DNA of 52,763 bases from Mycolicibacterium houstonense (lineage in GTDB: Bacteria; Actinomycetota; Actinomycetes; Mycobacteriales; Mycobacteriaceae), in NCBI RefSeq assembly GCF_900078665.2, contig NZ_LT546207.1, forward strand, positions 3,762,750 through 3,815,512, read 5' to 3'. The notes under the pieces were generated by a model. The model saw only the letters and a program-made list of their open reading frames with translations. It was not told the DNA's origin and did no database searches. A program made the position numbers and the translations under genes. Below are positions 25,126-33,309 of the stretch, in pieces. Positions within the stretch are counted from its first letter, which is position 1. Each line of letters begins with the position of its first letter.

Positions 25126-26277
25126 ATGAGTGATCCCGACTGGGCACCGCTCACCGGCTTTCGGGTGGCGGTGACCTCCTCCCGACGCGCCGACGAGCTC
25201 AGTGCCCTACTCCGCAGGCGCGGTGCGACCGTGACCAGCGCTGCCGCGATCACCATGGTGCCGCTGCCCGACGACGACGAACTGCGCAGCCACACCGCAG
25301 CGCTGATCGACGTACCGCCGGACATCGTGGTGGCCACCACCGGGATCGGGTTTCGCGGGTGGATGGCCGCCGCGGACGGTTGGGGCCTCGACGGCGATCT
25401 GACCGCAGCCCTCGGCAAGGCCCGCATCGTGTCCCGTGGCCCGAAGGCCACCGGGGCGCTGCGGGCCGCGGGCCTGCCCGAGGAATGGTCGCCGGAATCG
25501 GAGTCCTCCCGGGAGGTGTTGCGCTATCTGCTCGAGCAGGGCGTCTCGGGGCAGCGGATCGCCGTGCAGTTGCACGGAGCCACCGACGAGTGGGATCCGT
25601 TCCCCGAGTTCCTCGACGAGATGCGGGCCGCCGGCGCCGACGTGGTGCCGATCAGGGTGTACCGCTGGCATCCCGCGCCGCGGGACGGCGAGTTCGACCA
25701 GATGGTCACAGGTATCGCCGAACGACGTTTCGACGCAGTCAGTTTCACCTCGGCCATGGCGGTCGCCTCGGTACTGATGCGGGCCGCCGAGATGGGCCTG
25801 GCCGAGCGTGTGGTGACGGCGCTGCGCACCGATGTCCACGCGATGTGCGTCGGCCCGGTCACCGCGCGGCCGCTGGTTCGCCTCGGGGTGCCGACCTCGG
25901 CGCCGGAGCGAATGCGATTGGGCGCCTTGGCCCGTCATATCACCGACGAACTACCGCTGCTGCAGGCCCGGACGGTTCGGGTCGCCGGGCACACGCTGGA
26001 GATCCGGGGCACCTGCGTGCTGGTCGACGGAGCGGTGAAATCGCTGTCCCCGGCCGGGATGGCGACCATCCGGGCGCTGGCCCACCGGCCGGGCGCGGTG
26101 GTGTCGAGGTTCGACCTGCTCAGCGCCCTGCCCGGCAGCGGCACCGACACCCACGCCGTGGAGACCGCCGTGCTGCGGCTGCGAACTGCCCTGGGCGACA
26201 AGAACATCGTGTCGACGGTCGTCAAGCGGGGCTACCGGTTGGCCGTCGACGATTCCGAGATGGCGCGCGCGCTGTGA
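25126..26277 (+). CDS. nnaR: NnaR-type regulator: uroporphyrinogen-III synthase-like domain plus winged helix
   Basis: 383 residues from the ATG at 25126. The N-terminal 260 residues have the HemD-like fold (FRVAVTSSRRADELSALLRRRGATV, IVVATTGIGFRGW, FDAVSFTSAMAVASVL, GPVTARPLVRLGVPTSAPE). The C-terminal 100 residues are an OmpR-type winged helix (SLSPAGMATIRALAHRPGAVVSRFDLL, then VETAVLRLRTALG and TVVKRGYRLAV). This fusion is known in actinobacteria as NnaR, a co-activator of nitrate/nitrite assimilation genes with GlnR; M. tuberculosis Rv0260c is similar. Whether the HemD domain still makes uroporphyrinogen III or senses a tetrapyrrole is open. It overlaps cbiX by 4 nt. Confidence 0.88.
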   Translation: MSDPDWAPLTGFRVAVTSSRRADELSALLRRRGATVTSAAAITMVPLPDDDELRSHTAALIDVPPDIVVATTGIGFRGWMAAADGWGLDGDLTAALGKARIVSRGPKATGALRAAGLPEEWSPESESSREVLRYLLEQGVSGQRIAVQLHGATDEWDPFPEFLDEMRAAGADVVPIRVYRWHPAPRDGEFDQMVTGIAERRFDAVSFTSAMAVASVLMRAAEMGLAERVVTALRTDVHAMCVGPVTARPLVRLGVPTSAPERMRLGALARHITDELPLLQARTVRVAGHTLEIRGTCVLVDGAVKSLSPAGMATIRALAHRPGAVVSRFDLLSALPGSGTDTHAVETAVLRLRTALGDKNIVSTVVKRGYRLAVDDSEMARAL

Positions 26278-26969
26278 GCCTGGTCCTGGTCGCCCACGGC
26301 ACCCGCAAGCCGGGCGGCGTCGCGATGATCGGTGACCTGGCCGCGCGAGTGTCGGACCTGTTGAGCCGGCCGGTGCACGTCTCGTTCGTCGACGTGGTGG
26401 GGCCGACACCGCACGAGGTGCTGGCGTCGCTGCCGACCGATTGTCCCGCGGTGGTGGTGCCGGCGTTCCTCGCCGCCGGATATCACGTCCGGGTCGATGT
26501 GCCCGCGCACGTGGCGGCCAGTGCCCACCCGGCCGTCACCGTCACGAAACCACTGGGTCCCTGCCCCGGCACGGTCCGGGTGCTGGCGGACCGGCTCATC
26601 GAATCGGGCTGGCGCCCGGGCGATTCAGTGGTCCTGGCCGCAGCCGGAACCTCAGACCCCAGCGCACAATCCGACCTGCGGCGCACCGCCGCACTGTTGT
26701 CAGCGGTAACCGGCGACCGCGTAGAACTGGCCTTCGCCGCCACCGGGACGCCGACCGTCGCGGAAGCCGTCGCCGCGCAGCGCCGCCGCAGCCATCGCCG
26801 CGTAGCTGTGGCGTCCTACCTGCTCGCCGACGGACTTTTCCAGGATCGGCTGCGTGAATCCGGCGCCGACCTCGTGAGCGAGCCCCTCGGCACCCACCCT
26901 GGCATGGTGCGGCTGATAGCGAACCGGTTCCGCCGCGCGGGCGTGCTGAGCCTGCCTGCCGCGGCGTGA
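26274..26969 (+). CDS. Sirohydrochlorin chelatase (CbiX family)
   Basis: 231 residues from the GTG at 26274, overlapping the nnaR stop by GTGA; the open frame runs far upstream inside nnaR but that part is antisense-like shadow. LVLVAHGTRKPGG (the HGTR motif) starts the first CbiX half and VLAAAGTSDPSAQSDL the second, and PAFLAAGYHVRVDVP holds the metal-site histidine. CbiX-type chelatases insert Fe or Co into sirohydrochlorin. Next to nnaR and nirBD, iron insertion to make sirohaem for NirB is the natural role. It matches M. tuberculosis Rv0259c by position. Confidence 0.88.
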   Translation: MSLVLVAHGTRKPGGVAMIGDLAARVSDLLSRPVHVSFVDVVGPTPHEVLASLPTDCPAVVVPAFLAAGYHVRVDVPAHVAASAHPAVTVTKPLGPCPGTVRVLADRLIESGWRPGDSVVLAAAGTSDPSAQSDLRRTAALLSAVTGDRVELAFAATGTPTVAEAVAAQRRRSHRRVAVASYLLADGLFQDRLRESGADLVSEPLGTHPGMVRLIANRFRRAGVLSLPAAA

Positions 26970-27311
26970 GGACAGCGACCGCACGATGAGTGGGCCGGCG
27001 AAGCTCATCAACACCAGTGCACCGCCGGCACCGGCGACCGTGAAGGCCGCCGTCCGGCGTCCGGTGACGAGTGCCGAACATTGCTCGACGTAATCGCTTG
27101 CCATGAACCCGGGGCCCGCGAGCGTGTGCTGGTCCAGATTCAGCCGATCCTGCTGGGCGGCGACCTCGTAGTTCGGGTTGACCCCGCTACCGCACGGGAT
27201 GGGTTGGCCGGCGCGATCCACGGCATTCAAACCCAGCGGCAGCAGCGCTGCCCCGAGTGCGCCCAGCATCGCCGCCGCCCCCACTAGATTCAAAACCGAT
27301 CGTGCAAACAT
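26700..27311 (-). CDS. Predicted membrane protein with antisense-overlapping C-terminal tail
   Basis: 203 residues on paper. The first 115 have a convincing pattern: a membrane segment (VLNLVGAAAMLGALGAALLPLGLNAV), an external part with two cysteines (PIPCGSGVNPNYEV, YVEQCSALVTG), and a second membrane segment (AAFTVAGAGGALVLMSFAGPLIV). After SLSSRRGRQAQ the frame simply continues through the complementary strand of the cbiX-like gene for 270 nt to the next stop, giving a basic, low-information tail. The N-terminal half is probably a real small membrane protein; the tail may be a passive extension or a sign of a lost stop codon. Function unknown. Confidence 0.5.
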   Translation of the reverse strand: MFARSVLNLVGAAAMLGALGAALLPLGLNAVDRAGQPIPCGSGVNPNYEVAAQQDRLNLDQHTLAGPGFMASDYVEQCSALVTGRRTAAFTVAGAGGALVLMSFAGPLIVRSLSSRRGRQAQHARAAEPVRYQPHHARVGAEGLAHEVGAGFTQPILEKSVGEQVGRHSYAAMAAAALRGDGFRDGRRPGGGEGQFYAVAGYR

Positions 27312-27641
27312 CCCTTGTCAGCCCCTCTTGAAGCGTTCCCTGACTCGGAGTCTAAACACACCCAGCGAACTATTCTAGTTAGCCAGAGAGATCCGCCTCA
27401 CGCCTTAGGAGACATGTCGCCACCATGCAGTTCTGGCAAATTTCCAACGGAAATACCCTCTGTACAGGTGGTTGACCCAGTTAACGAGCGCGTCAATCGT
27501 TTGCCGGACCCGGTGGATGGCAAAAGGACGCCGAATACTCAGCTATCGTTATCCGGTTCGTCGACGATTCGTAAGGAGTGCGGATAAAGGTGCAGGTGAC
27601 AACACCGCTGGACACTGAGCGCCGAGACGGCGCGCAGGGCC
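27312..27641. other. 330-bp AT-richer intergenic stretch upstream of the membrane-protein gene
   Basis: No convincing gene. On the minus strand TAGACT and TAGAAT hexamers could serve the membrane protein gene at 27311. AACTA-TTC-TAGTT (27368-27380) is a short inverted repeat. TTGAC and GTCAA stand 16 nt apart near 27470-27495. A 21-codon frame from GTG 27590 to TGA 27653-27655 runs into the next small gene in another frame and may be chance. Confidence 0.4.
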
Positions 27642-27893
27642 GTGCGACCCGGTGACCGGGTCCCGGCCGAACGTCTGCGTCAGCACCTGCTAAACGCCCT
27701 GGAACGGACGTCACGGCCGATGACCACCGCACAGCTACGCGACGACATGCACGAGCATTTCCGCGCGCCCGTCGTCATCGAATCGGTGTATCGCAACCTG
27801 ACCGTGCTGGAACGGCGCGGTGACGTCGAACGCTGCAAGCTCCAGGGGCGCGATGCCCACTGGAGCCGGACGACCGATCAGGCCGCGATCTGA
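27642..27893 (+). CDS. Small winged-helix protein resembling the Fur DNA-binding half
   Basis: 83 residues, GTG start. RLRQHLLNALERTSRPMTTAQLRDDM followed by VIESVYRNLTVLERRGDVERCKLQGRDAHW closely follows the Fur-family N-terminal winged helix (the TVYRNL recognition helix, L..G.V wing). The metal-binding dimerisation half of Fur is absent. No alternative start with a clear ribosome site is visible. It is convergent with nirD, and their 3' ends overlap by 16 bp. A local DNA-binding regulator of the nitrite reductase genes is possible but unproven; it could also be a generic MarR-like helix. Confidence 0.55.
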   Translation: MRPGDRVPAERLRQHLLNALERTSRPMTTAQLRDDMHEHFRAPVVIESVYRNLTVLERRGDVERCKLQGRDAHWSRTTDQAAI

Positions 27894-28249
27894 ACAAACC
27901 CACCCGGAGTGACCCGGGTGCGGTAGACCGGAATGGACACCGCGCCGTCGTCCAGGCAGCTGCCGTCGTCGAGCGCGAAGGCCTGTTTCTTGATCGGCGA
28001 CTGCACCGCCGCCCGGCCGCCGCGGTCCCCCACGATGCCCCGGGACATCACCGCTGCGCCGCTGAACGGATCGATGTTGCCCACCGCGTGCAGGGAGCCG
28101 TCATCGAGACGGAACAACGCCGCCTGAGCGCCGTCCGGCAGCAGCACGGCGACGCCACGGCAGGGCATCAGGAAGTCGTAGCGGCAGGCCGTCGTCCACT
28201 CCGACAGCGGACGGTCGTAGAGGTCTGTGCCATCGTCGAGCAGGGTCAT
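27878..28249 (-). CDS. nirD: Nitrite reductase small subunit NirD
   Basis: 123 residues from the ATG at 28249, which overlaps the nirB stop (ATGA); the open frame continues upstream inside nirB without meaning. MPCRGVAVLLPDGAQAALFRLDDGSLHAVGNIDPFSGAAVMSRGIVGDRGG and VQSPIKKQAFALDDG are standard NirD (Rieske-fold) sequence; as usual for NirD, the full Rieske cluster ligands are not conserved. With NirB it forms the NADH-dependent assimilatory nitrite reductase that makes ammonium in the cytoplasm. Confidence 0.95.
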   Translation of the reverse strand: MTLLDDGTDLYDRPLSEWTTACRYDFLMPCRGVAVLLPDGAQAALFRLDDGSLHAVGNIDPFSGAAVMSRGIVGDRGGRAAVQSPIKKQAFALDDGSCLDDGAVSIPVYRTRVTPGGFVQIAA

Positions 28250-30825
28250 TTCGCCTCCTGGAATCCTCGGACCTTGGGCATGCCGATGTCTGTCGCGCCG
28301 GGCACCTTCCGGCCGGCCCGCTCGGTGAACGTGATGGTCGGGTCGTCCACGTCGGGTGCGTTGACGAACGAGACGAAGCGCGAGAGCTTCTCCGGGTCCT
28401 CCAGCACGCCCTTCCATTCACAGGCGTAGCCGGCGACATGGCGTTCCATGGCCGCCTCGAATTCGGCTGCCAGGCCCAGGGAGTCGTTGCACACAACCTC
28501 GCGGAGGTGGTCCAGGCCGCCATCGAGAGCCTCCAACCAGGGGGCCGTCCTTTGCAGGCGATCCGCGGTGCGGATGTAGAACATCAGGAACCGGTCGATG
28601 TAGCGGATCAGCGTCTCGTCGTCGAGATCGCCGGCCAGCAGCTGGGCGTGCCGCGGTGACATCCCGCCGTTGCCGCACACGTAGAGATTCCAGCCCTGTT
28701 CGGTGGCGATGATGCCGACGTCCTTGCTCTGCGCTTCCGCGCATTCCCTGGCGCAGCCCGAGACGGCCATCTTGATCTTGTGCGGGGCCCGCAGGCCGCG
28801 GTACCGCTTCTCGATCTCGACGGCCATGTTCACCGAATCCTGCTGGCCGTACCGGCACCAGGTGCTGCCGACGCAGCTCTTCACGGTGCGCAGCGACTTG
28901 CCGTAGGCATGGCCGGATTCCATGCCACCCTCGACCAGGCGCGCCCAGATCTGCGGCAGCTGCTCGACCCGCGCCCCGAACATGTCGATGCGCTGCCCGC
29001 CGGTGATCTTGGTGTAGAGATCGAAATCCCTTGCGATCTCGCCGATCAGGATCAACTGCTCGGGGGTGATCTCGCCGCCGGGTGACCGCGGCACCACCGA
29101 GTAGCTGCCGTTCTTCTGGATGTTGGCCAGGAAGTGGTCGTTGGAATCCTGCAGCGAGGCCTGTTCGCCGGCCAGGATGTGGTCCGAACTGGTGGACGCC
29201 AGGATCGAGGCGATCGTGGGTTTGCAGATGTCGCAACCTTTTCCGGTGCCGAACTTCTCGATCAGCCCGGAGAAGGTGCGGATCTCGGTGGCGCTGATGA
29301 TCTCGAACAGCTCGGCGCGCGACTGGGTGAAGTGCTCGCACAGCGCCTTGGACTGCTCGACGCCCTCTGACTCCAGCAGTTGCTTGAGCAGCGGGACGCA
29401 GGAACCACACGACGTGCCGGCCAGCGTGCACTTCTTCAGGCCGGCCACATCGTCGCAACCACCGCAGATCGCTTCCTTCAGATCACCTTTCGTGACGTTG
29501 TTGCACGAGCAGATCTGCGCGATGTCGGGCAGCGCGGCCACGCCGAGAGCAGCGCCACCGGCTCCATCTTCCGAGACCGGGGCGATCAACGCCAGCGGGT
29601 CACCGGGCAACTCGCTGGCGACCATGGGCCGCAGCACCCCGTAGGCCGACGCGTCGCCGACCAGGATGCCGCCGAGCAGCGTCTTGGCATCGTCGGACAG
29701 CACCAGCTTGGCGTAGGTCTGCTTGACCGGGTCGTTGACCACGACCTCCAACGAGTTCGGCGTATTGCCTTTGGCATCACCGAAACTGGCCACGTCGACA
29801 CCGAGCAGCTTGAGCTTGGTGGACATGTCGGCACCGGGGAACTCGGCCGCACCCCCCAAGAGGCGGTCGGCCACCACCTCGGCAGTGGTGTACCCCGGTG
29901 CCACCAGCCCGTAGCAGCGGCCGTCGATGGCGGCCACCTCGCCGATCGCGTAGATGTTGGGATCGCTTGTCACACAAGTCAGGTCGGTGAGCACGCCACC
30001 GCGTTGCGCCATGTCCAGACCGGCGGCCCGGGCCAGTTCGTCCCGCGGGCGCACACCGGCGGCAAAGATGACGACGCCGGCGTCGATGGTGGTGCCGTCG
30101 TTGAGCGACACCCGCATCGAGTCATCGACGGCGGACTTCCGCAGGGGCTTGTTCTTCTGCACCGGTTGGATGCTGTCGGTGCTGACCGCGGTGTGCACCT
30201 CGATGCCGAGACCCCGCATCATCCGGTTCAGCATGGTGCCGCCGGCCTCGTCGAGCTGGGCCGACATCAGATGCGGCGACATCTCCAGCACGTGCGTGGT
30301 CAACCCGAACTGACGCAGCGCGTTGGCCGCTTCCAGACCGAGCAGGCCGCCGCCGATGACCACACCGACCGGCGACTTGGAGTCCAGCGCACTCTTCGCG
30401 CTGGCCCGGATGGCGTCGAGGTCATCCAGCGTGCGGTAGACGTGGACGCCCGGCAGGTCACGCCCGGGCACCGGCGGCACGAACGCGTACGACCCGGTGG
30501 CCAGCACCAAGGCGTCGTAGGCGAAGGTCTCGCCGCCGACGGCGCGCACCGTCTTGGCCTCCCGGTCGATCTCGGCGACCGCACAGCCCAGCCGCAGGTC
30601 GACACGGTCGTCGCCGGCATAGTCGTTACCGGGCAGGGCCAATTGCGCGCGGTCCCAGTGCTCGGTGTAACCGGTCAGCCCGACCCGGTCATAGGCGGCA
30701 TCGGCTTCCTCGGACAGGATGGTGACCCGCCAGGTGCCCTCGGCGTCACGCGACCGCAACGCCTCGACGAAGCGGTGGCCCACCATGCCGTGTCCGACGA
30801 CCACGACGTTCTGTGTTGACGACAT
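28246..30825 (-). CDS. nirB: NADH-dependent nitrite reductase large subunit NirB
   Basis: 859 residues, full family length. From the start: VVVVGHGMVGHRF and VGVVIGGGLLGLEAANAL (FAD and NADH Rossmann folds); a BFD-type [2Fe-2S] domain (CSCNNVTKGDLKEAI, then CTLAGTSCGSC); and sulfite/nitrite reductase ferredoxin-like and haem domains with SCVGSTWCRYG and SGCARECAE, whose cysteines hold the sirohaem-[4Fe-4S]. It reduces nitrite to ammonium with NADH. nirD follows with a 4-nt overlap. The transcript looks leaderless: TAACCT ends 6 nt before ATG, and a GlnR-like AC-N9-AC lies upstream. Confidence 0.96.
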   Translation of the reverse strand: MSSTQNVVVVGHGMVGHRFVEALRSRDAEGTWRVTILSEEADAAYDRVGLTGYTEHWDRAQLALPGNDYAGDDRVDLRLGCAVAEIDREAKTVRAVGGETFAYDALVLATGSYAFVPPVPGRDLPGVHVYRTLDDLDAIRASAKSALDSKSPVGVVIGGGLLGLEAANALRQFGLTTHVLEMSPHLMSAQLDEAGGTMLNRMMRGLGIEVHTAVSTDSIQPVQKNKPLRKSAVDDSMRVSLNDGTTIDAGVVIFAAGVRPRDELARAAGLDMAQRGGVLTDLTCVTSDPNIYAIGEVAAIDGRCYGLVAPGYTTAEVVADRLLGGAAEFPGADMSTKLKLLGVDVASFGDAKGNTPNSLEVVVNDPVKQTYAKLVLSDDAKTLLGGILVGDASAYGVLRPMVASELPGDPLALIAPVSEDGAGGAALGVAALPDIAQICSCNNVTKGDLKEAICGGCDDVAGLKKCTLAGTSCGSCVPLLKQLLESEGVEQSKALCEHFTQSRAELFEIISATEIRTFSGLIEKFGTGKGCDICKPTIASILASTSSDHILAGEQASLQDSNDHFLANIQKNGSYSVVPRSPGGEITPEQLILIGEIARDFDLYTKITGGQRIDMFGARVEQLPQIWARLVEGGMESGHAYGKSLRTVKSCVGSTWCRYGQQDSVNMAVEIEKRYRGLRAPHKIKMAVSGCARECAEAQSKDVGIIATEQGWNLYVCGNGGMSPRHAQLLAGDLDDETLIRYIDRFLMFYIRTADRLQRTAPWLEALDGGLDHLREVVCNDSLGLAAEFEAAMERHVAGYACEWKGVLEDPEKLSRFVSFVNAPDVDDPTITFTERAGRKVPGATDIGMPKVRGFQEAK

Positions 30826-30884
30826 ACGGCGAGGTTAGGAACCCGAGATTGCCGAAATGTCGCGCCGTGTGAAGCGCCCGTCAC
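30826..30884 (-). promoter_or_regulatory. nirB promoter: leaderless -10 and GlnR-like site
   Basis: On the minus strand TAACCT (30837-30832) is a TANNNT -10 that ends 6 nt before the nirB ATG. Further upstream GTGAC-N6-TTCAC (30884-30869) fits the minimal AC-N9-AC of GlnR boxes, centred about 50 nt before the start. The -10 is more secure than the GlnR site. Confidence 0.5.
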
Positions 30885-30941
30885 GGTGTCCTCACGGTTC
30901 CCGCCGCGGATGTGTGAGATCGCGCGGCTACCGCGATCGGG

Positions 30942-32354
30942 CTATCCCAGCTGGCCGGCCAGCGCCCGGCCGATGATCCGCGCGCCCTCGGCGAAGCGTT
31001 GCGGATCGGGTCCACAGAAGTTGAGCCGCAGGTACGGCCCCGAGGGTTCGGCCGGAAACCACTCGTTGCCCGCCGCCACCAGTACCGATTCGGCCTCGCA
31101 ATCGCGCACCAGACGCTGCAGGTTGGTCGCATCGGGCAGGCGCAGCCACAGGTGGAGCCCACCGCGGGGGACCTGCTCCAACCGCGCACCGGGCGCATGC
31201 TCGGCCACCGCGGCGATCAACAGGTCACGCCTGACCCGCAATTGCTGCCGAAGACCACGCAGGTGGGTCCGCCAGGCCGGCTGGGTGACCACATCGAGCG
31301 CGGCGGCCTGCAGCAACCCGCTGACATACATCGACTCCGCACCACGGTCGGCCAGGAGCCGATCGCGCGCGGGGCCCCTGACCACCATCGCGGCCACCCG
31401 GATGGACGGCGACACACTCTTGGTCAGCGATCTCAGATAGATGACGTGGCCGGCATCGTCGGATGCCGCGACCGGCCGCGCCGTGCTGTCGATGCCGAAG
31501 TCATGCGCCCAGTCGTCCTCGATCAGGAAGGCGCCGTGGCTGCGCACCACCTCGAGAATCTGGGCGGCGAGGTCGGGATGCCATTGCGCCCCGGTCGGAT
31601 TCGCGAAATTGGGCTGCGCGTAGAACACGCGCGCACCGGTTTCGGCGAAGGCTCGCGAAAGCTCTTCGGGCTCGGGTCCGTGCGGCCCGCTGGGCACCGG
31701 CACCAGTCGCACCCCACACTGGGCCGCAGCCAGGATCGCCCCCCAGTAACTGGGCGACTCGATCAACATCGGCTGCCCGAATCCGACCAGCGCGCGAAAG
31801 ATCGAGCTCAGCCCGCTCTGACTGCCGGGCAGCACGATCACCTCGCGCGCGGTCGGCGCCGTCACGCCGCCTCCGAACGTCTCGGCTAGTTCCTGAGCAA
31901 ACCACGCCTGCAGGTCAGGACGGCCGGGTGCGGGTGCCGGATTCACCGCAGCCTCCCCGCGCGCGGCACGGGTCAGTGCGCTGCGGACCAGGCGCTCGGG
32001 CAGCAGATCCCCGACGGGATAACCGGAGTGCAGGGCGATCACGTCGGGTGCGACGCTGCGCAGCGGCGTCGACAAGGCCGGGATCCGCGCGTGCGGGGAT
32101 CGCAGCGCGGCCGTCTGCCAGCCGTAATCCGGCAGCCGGTCCGTGCGCACCGCGCGCACGAAAGTGCCTACGCCGGTGCGGCTTTCCACCAGCCCGAGGC
32201 CGCGCAGCGTGCGCATGGCCTTAGCGACGGTGACCGGACTGGCCGCATATTCGGCCACCAGGGCGCGGTTGGACGGCAGCTGCGCCCCGGGTGGCGCGGT
32301 GGCGATCCATTTCCGCAGCCCGGACACGATGCGGTCAGTGCTATCGTTATCCAT
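30942..32354 (-). CDS. MocR-family regulator (GntR winged helix fused to PLP aminotransferase fold)
   Basis: 470 residues from the ATG at 32354; the frame continues upstream through the complement of the transporter gene and that part is not real. The N-terminal GntR helix-turn-helix is LPSNRALVAEYAASPVTVAKAMRTLRGLGLVESRTGVGTFV. The rest is the type I aminotransferase fold (VIVLPGSQSGLSSIFRAL, FYAQPNFANPTGAQW, FLIEDDWAHDF, and YLRSLTKSVSPSIRVA with the PLP lysine). MocR proteins use PLP as a sensor and often control amino acid or vitamin B6 genes. It is head-to-head with a DMT-family transporter, its likely target. Confidence 0.92.
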   Translation of the reverse strand: MDNDSTDRIVSGLRKWIATAPPGAQLPSNRALVAEYAASPVTVAKAMRTLRGLGLVESRTGVGTFVRAVRTDRLPDYGWQTAALRSPHARIPALSTPLRSVAPDVIALHSGYPVGDLLPERLVRSALTRAARGEAAVNPAPAPGRPDLQAWFAQELAETFGGGVTAPTAREVIVLPGSQSGLSSIFRALVGFGQPMLIESPSYWGAILAAAQCGVRLVPVPSGPHGPEPEELSRAFAETGARVFYAQPNFANPTGAQWHPDLAAQILEVVRSHGAFLIEDDWAHDFGIDSTARPVAASDDAGHVIYLRSLTKSVSPSIRVAAMVVRGPARDRLLADRGAESMYVSGLLQAAALDVVTQPAWRTHLRGLRQQLRVRRDLLIAAVAEHAPGARLEQVPRGGLHLWLRLPDATNLQRLVRDCEAESVLVAAGNEWFPAEPSGPYLRLNFCGPDPQRFAEGARIIGRALAGQLG

Positions 32355-32376
32355 GTTGATACAGAGTAGCGCTACT
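32342..32376. promoter_or_regulatory. Face-to-face start region of MocR and transporter genes with palindrome
   Basis: CATG at 32352-32355 holds the ATG starts of both divergent genes, overlapping by 2 nt. TATCGT (32342-32347) could be the -10 for the plus-strand gene, ending 5 nt before its ATG; TACTCT on the minus strand ends 8 nt before the MocR ATG. AGTAGCGCTACT (32365-32376) is a perfect 12-nt palindrome beside them. Confidence 0.5.
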
Positions 32377-33261
32377 GTGCAGAAGTCGTCAGCGCTATCC
32401 CACTCGGGGCTGTGGTGGGGACTGCTGGGTGTCACGGCTTTCTCGTTCACGATCGTGTTCACCAAGGTCGCCACCGGTGGGCTGTCCGCGCTGTTCATCG
32501 GCGCCGGCCGCGCCGTCGTCGCCGCCGCCATCGCGGGGGTAGCCCTGGCCCTGACCCGGCAATCGCGGCCGACCGCCCGGCAATGGGCCCGGCTCACGGT
32601 CGTCGCGGCCGGCGTCGTTGCGGGGTTCCCGCTACTGACGTCGTATGCACTCACCGTGGTTCCGGCCAGCCACGGCGCCATCGTGGTCGCGCTGCTTCCG
32701 GCCGCCACCGCGGTGTGCGCCGTGGTGCGTGGCCACGAGCGACCGCCCGTCGCCTTCTGGGTGATGGCGGCGGCCGGCGCGATTGCCGCGGTGGTGTTCG
32801 CCATGGTGCACGGCTCCGGTTTCGGCCACCTGAGCTGGGCTGACCTGCTGCTCTTCGGTGCCGTGCTGGCCGCCGCGGTCGGGTACGCCGAGGGCGGGTT
32901 GTTGGCCAGGGAGCTGGGCGCCTGGCAGACGGTGTCGTGGGCCCTGGTGGTCGCCGCACCGGTGATGCTGGCCCTCACGGCACTGGCGGTGGTGCAGCAG
33001 CCGCCGGAGGCGACGCCGGCCCAGTGGGCCGCGTTCGGCTACCTGGCGGTCGTCAGCATGTACCTGGGTTTCTTCGCGTGGTACCGCGGGTTGGCGATCG
33101 GGCCGATGACCCAGGTGAGTCAGGTACAGCTGATCCAGCCGGTGATGACGATCGCCTGGGCGGCCCTGTTACTGCATGAGGGGCTGACCTGGACGACGGT
33201 ACTCGGCGGTGCCGTCGTGATCGGGTGCGCCGCCCTGGCCGTCCGCATCCGGCTGCGATGA
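32353..33261 (+). CDS. DMT-superfamily (EamA-type) transporter
   Basis: 302 residues from the ATG at 32353, with a GTG at 32377 as the alternative start. It has ten membrane helices in two EamA repeats; TSYALTVVPASHGAIVVALLPAATAV marks the end of the first repeat and GYLAVVSMYLGFFAWYRGLAIGPMTQVSQVQLIQPVMTIAWAALLLHEGL the second. EamA transporters export or import small metabolites, often amino acids or purines. The divergent MocR gene probably regulates it. It ends just before a perfect 12-bp hairpin terminator. Confidence 0.88.
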   Translation: MLIQSSATVQKSSALSHSGLWWGLLGVTAFSFTIVFTKVATGGLSALFIGAGRAVVAAAIAGVALALTRQSRPTARQWARLTVVAAGVVAGFPLLTSYALTVVPASHGAIVVALLPAATAVCAVVRGHERPPVAFWVMAAAGAIAAVVFAMVHGSGFGHLSWADLLLFGAVLAAAVGYAEGGLLARELGAWQTVSWALVVAAPVMLALTALAVVQQPPEATPAQWAAFGYLAVVSMYLGFFAWYRGLAIGPMTQVSQVQLIQPVMTIAWAALLLHEGLTWTTVLGGAVVIGCAALAVRIRLR

Positions 33262-33269
33262 CCGGCTAA

Positions 33270-33302
33270 GGGTTGGTGGAATCCGTTGGGTTCCACCAAC
33301 CC
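33270..33302 (+). terminator. Terminator hairpin after the DMT transporter gene
   Basis: GGGTTGGTGGAA (33270-33281) pairs perfectly with TTCCACCAACCC (33291-33302) across a 9-nt loop. There is no T-tract, as is common in mycobacteria. It lies between convergent genes and could end transcription in both directions. Confidence 0.8.
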
Positions 33303-33309
33303 TCGCAGT

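Noticed and set aside
27590..27655. 21-codon frame before the Fur-like small gene
   Set aside because: Too short, no helix pattern, no known match, and it overlaps the next gene in another frame; may be chance.
29380..30819. 479-codon plus-strand open frame opposite nirB
   Set aside because: It is the complement of a well-conserved nirB, has no recognisable domain, and such antisense frames are expected in GC-rich DNA.
30865..30886. CRP-like site (CCGTG...CACGG) upstream of nirB
   Set aside because: The half-site spacing is wrong for the GTGA-N6-TCAC pattern, unlike the clear site at 34783.
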